Assembly: GCF_026810365.1 (NCBI RefSeq)
Contig: NZ_CP113948.1
Span: forward strand, 2,071,001-2,135,000
Source of the DNA: Flavobacterium praedii
GTDB taxonomy: Bacteria; Bacteroidota; Bacteroidia; Flavobacteriales; Flavobacteriaceae
Length of the DNA: 64,000 nt
Direction of reading: 5' to 3'
A model generated the notes under the pieces. It saw only the letters and a program-made list of their open reading frames with translations, did no database searches and was not told where the DNA came from. The position numbers and the translations under genes were made by a program. Shown in pieces: positions 62,435-64,000 of this stretch (its first letter is position 1; each line of letters starts with the position of its first letter).

Positions 62435-62772
62435 GATTTTTGAATAGAACCTATTATTTTTAAAATATCTTCTACATCCTTTAATAAATCATCTGACTGT
62501 TCTATTGTTAAATAATCCGAATCTCTCAAAAGTCTTATCCAATATTTTGACTCTCTAGCCTCTTTATAAGCAATTGTTAATTTCGCAAAAAAATCAGCTT
62601 TTGATTGACCTCCTATTGCTTCTTCAATATTAGCTCCAACAGAAGTTCCACTTCTTAACAACTGTTTCGACAAAACAAATTCTTTTTTCTCTTGACTTAA
62701 GTATCTATAAACTTTAACAATCCTCAAAGCGAAATCATAACTTTTATTTTGAACTACATTGTCTGACTTCAT
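62419..62772 (-). CDS. Four-helix-bundle (23S rRNA intervening-sequence-type) protein
   Basis: 117 residues: NKSYDFALRIVKVYRYLSQEKKEFVLSKQLLRSGTSVGANIEEAIGGQSKADFFAKLTIAYKEARESKYWIRLLRDS. This is the S23/IVP family with the SVGANIEEA motif, usually a pentameric bundle of unknown function, found in mobile intervening sequences. Here it stands between a GNAT gene and dapF and is flanked on both sides by AATTACGAATT-type repeats (62402-62434 and 62797-62852), suggesting an independently moving cassette. No rRNA is near. Confidence 0.88.
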   Translation of the reverse strand: MKSDNVVQNKSYDFALRIVKVYRYLSQEKKEFVLSKQLLRSGTSVGANIEEAIGGQSKADFFAKLTIAYKEARESKYWIRLLRDSDYLTIEQSDDLLKDVEDILKIIGSIQKSIRNS

Positions 62773-62796
62773 TTATATAAATAATTTTGGATTTGA

Positions 62797-62852
62797 AATG
62801 ACAAATTATGAATTACAAATTTCGTAATTCATAATTGATAATTCGTAATTAG
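62797..62852. repeat. AT-rich inverted repeat, right flank of four-helix-bundle gene
   Basis: AATTATGAATTAC (62804-62816) and GTAATTCATAATT (62824-62836) form a perfect 13-bp inverted repeat with a 7-base spacer; a further AATTCGTAATT copy follows. Same words as in the left flank. The last few bases overlap the dapF 3' end. Confidence 0.7.
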
Positions 62853-63631
62853 ATCTCTATAGTTCCTTTAAACACAAATTCAGCAGGACCTTTCAAGAAA
62901 ACATTTGCAAAACCATTTGGAGTTTTATCAAAAGAAACGACTAATTTTCCGCCTTCAACATTTACATTAATACTTGTAGCGTTGGTTTGTCCAGTTGCAT
63001 TCATTGCGATAGCGACTGCTGTAGCTCCTGTTCCGCAAGCCAAAGTTTCGTCCTCCACTCCTCTTTCATAGGTCCGAAGTCTAAAAGTGGTATCGTCTAT
63101 TTTTTTTACAAAATTGATATTACTTCCCGCAGCTCCATACAATTCACCATAGCGGATAGCCGAACCATTTTCTTTTACATTGTAGTGTTCCAAATCTTCC
63201 ACCATTTGCACATGATGTGGAGAACCCGTATTCAAAAAAGAATAATCCTTCTTAATATCGATTTCCGGAACATCAATCATTTGCAAAGAAACCAATCCAT
63301 TATCTTCAAAAGATGCGTGATGCAAACCATCCGTTGCAATGAAAGTAGTTTCATTTTCAATCACATTCAAATCTTTGGCAAAAGCCACCAAACATCGCCC
63401 TCCATTGCCACACATCGAACTTTGATTTCCATCGGAGTTGTAATACACCATTTTGAAATCAGTATTTGTATCATTTTCTAGTAAAATAAGTCCGTCTCCA
63501 CCAATACCGAAACGTCTGTCACAAAGATGTTCAATCAATTGTGTATTCTCTTTAGGAAAAAAACCAGAACGATTGTCAACCATAACAAAATCATTTCCAG
63601 CCCCTTGATATTTATAAAATTCTAATTGCAT
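62849..63631 (-). CDS. dapF: Diaminopimelate epimerase
   Basis: 260 residues from the ATG at 63631 (MQLEFYKYQGAGNDF), preferred over 63643 because the -7 box at 63654-63661 leaves only about 4 bases of leader for the latter. The two catalytic Cys are in SSMCGNGGRC and LACGTGATA; EDETLACGTG and FKMVYYNSDG are family blocks. Converts LL- to meso-diaminopimelate for lysine and cell wall synthesis. Monocistronic here. Confidence 0.95.
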   Translation of the reverse strand: MQLEFYKYQGAGNDFVMVDNRSGFFPKENTQLIEHLCDRRFGIGGDGLILLENDTNTDFKMVYYNSDGNQSSMCGNGGRCLVAFAKDLNVIENETTFIATDGLHHASFEDNGLVSLQMIDVPEIDIKKDYSFLNTGSPHHVQMVEDLEHYNVKENGSAIRYGELYGAAGSNINFVKKIDDTTFRLRTYERGVEDETLACGTGATAVAIAMNATGQTNATSINVNVEGGKLVVSFDKTPNGFANVFLKGPAEFVFKGTIEI

Positions 63632-63653
63632 TTTTATTTTCATTTTAGTGATA

Positions 63654-63661
63654 CAAAAATA
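63654..63661 (-). promoter_or_regulatory. -7 promoter box of dapF
   Basis: TATTTTTG on the minus strand matches TAnnTTTG; it is 23 bases before the ATG at 63631. Confidence 0.5.
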
Positions 63662-63770
63662 CAAACTATTAATGAATTGTTAATCATTGTTAAAGAGCGT
63701 TAAAGCATATTGCGCGAAAAAAAAAATCCTCTAAATTCGTAATCAAATAACTAATAAAAACTTTATTGCT

Positions 63771-64000
63771 ATGAAACAAATTTCAAAATTATTCTTGGTT
63801 TCCTTGTTGAGTGGCGCAACTACACTTGGTGCCTACAAATTATTATTTGACAACAATGGCTATTTTTCGTCCAACAAAAACGGAATTACAACACTTGCCC
63901 CTGAATCTTATGCAAGACAAACTAGTTTGGGTGCAGAAAATATCGATTTTACGGTTGCAGCAGACAAAACCATTCATACTGTAGTACACGTAAAAAACGT
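63771..64000 (+). CDS. HtrA/DegP-like serine protease (N-terminal part, cut by window edge)
   Basis: 76 residues seen from the ATG at 63771, running off the right edge. N-terminal membrane/signal segment (KQISKLFLVSLLSGATTLGAYKLLFD) followed by APESYARQTSLGAENIDFTVAADKTIHTVVHVKN, which is the lead-in to the trypsin-like domain of Bacteroidota Do-type proteases. Catalytic triad and PDZ domains lie outside the window, so the call rests on this N-terminal pattern. Confidence 0.75.
   Translation, partial: MKQISKLFLVSLLSGATTLGAYKLLFDNNGYFSSNKNGITTLAPESYARQTSLGAENIDFTVAADKTIHTVVHVKN

Overview
The window looks like a contiguous piece of a Flavobacterium-like chromosome (Bacteroidota). The support is its AT-rich composition, the repeated TAnnTTTG -7 promoter boxes (with TTG about 19-21 bases upstream in the best cases), and a gene set typical of Flavobacteriaceae: MoxR/DUF58 cluster, head-GIN proteins, MutA/MutB with MeaB, DnaJ with a reduced zinc finger, and MtaB. 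It is dense and mostly vertical core genome with one accessory region, a surface-glycan locus. No phage, plasmid, transposase, CRISPR array or rRNA is visible.

Layout. 1-1.6 kb: 5' part of a TPR protein gene (minus) and ftsE (plus). 1.6-10.4 kb: surface polysaccharide locus with four glycosyltransferases, FdtA-like ketoisomerase, FdtB-like aminotransferase, flippase, hexapeptide acyltransferase and a FemAB/GNAT-like transferase. 10.7-18.4 kb: TRIC channel, then RDD / SpoIIM-like / membrane protein / DUF4129 / DUF4350 / MoxR / DUF58. 18.5-24.4 kb: SpoU methylase, RelA/SpoT, Fur-family regulator, purA, nudK. 24.4-31.8 kb: AEC transporter, Rrf2 regulator with its NAD(P)-binding partner, MeaB, epimerase, and a GT2 / LAB_N / GT39 lipid-modification trio. 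31.8-41.3 kb: small proteins, prohibitin, MATE pump, outer-membrane barrel, MtaB, GNAT, HAD. 41.4-48.6 kb: a degenerate one-domain DEAD-box protein, a sigma-54-type response regulator without a DNA-binding domain, an ABC-2 exporter, dnaJ-grpE and a hotdog thioesterase. 49-53.5 kb: DUF4870, PadR, PspC and two GIN-domain proteins. 53.5-59.5 kb: trxB, tRNA-Pro, udk, a DivIC/FtsB-like protein, mutA, mutB. 59.5-64 kb: a lytic-enzyme-like protein, mltG, GNAT, four-helix-bundle protein, dapF and the start of an HtrA protease.

The most interesting signal is outside the genes. Three dispersed intergenic copies (10541-10653, 21699-21811 on the minus strand, 49568-49680) of one element are each exactly 113 nt long. 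They share an outer stem, a CGAA-capped hairpin and a 22-bp hairpin with a 21-nt loop containing AGCGG. Between copies the stems differ by compensatory base-pair changes, so the folded structure appears to be under selection. A second, G/C-rich palindromic element has entered the FdtB-like aminotransferase gene in frame and adds about 23 residues just before the PLP lysine. Other repeat-like structures lie at 35291-35440, 37061-37122, 60565-60582 and around the four-helix-bundle gene at 62.4-62.85 kb.

How the genes fit together: the glycan locus likely makes, decorates and flips a lipid-linked repeat unit containing a 3-amino-3,6-dideoxyhexose. MutA/MutB with MeaB interconvert methylmalonyl-CoA and succinyl-CoA. 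RelA/SpoT, the Fur-family regulator and PurA sit together at a nucleotide/metal regulation hub. FtsE, the DivIC-like protein, MltG and DapF all serve cell division and the wall.
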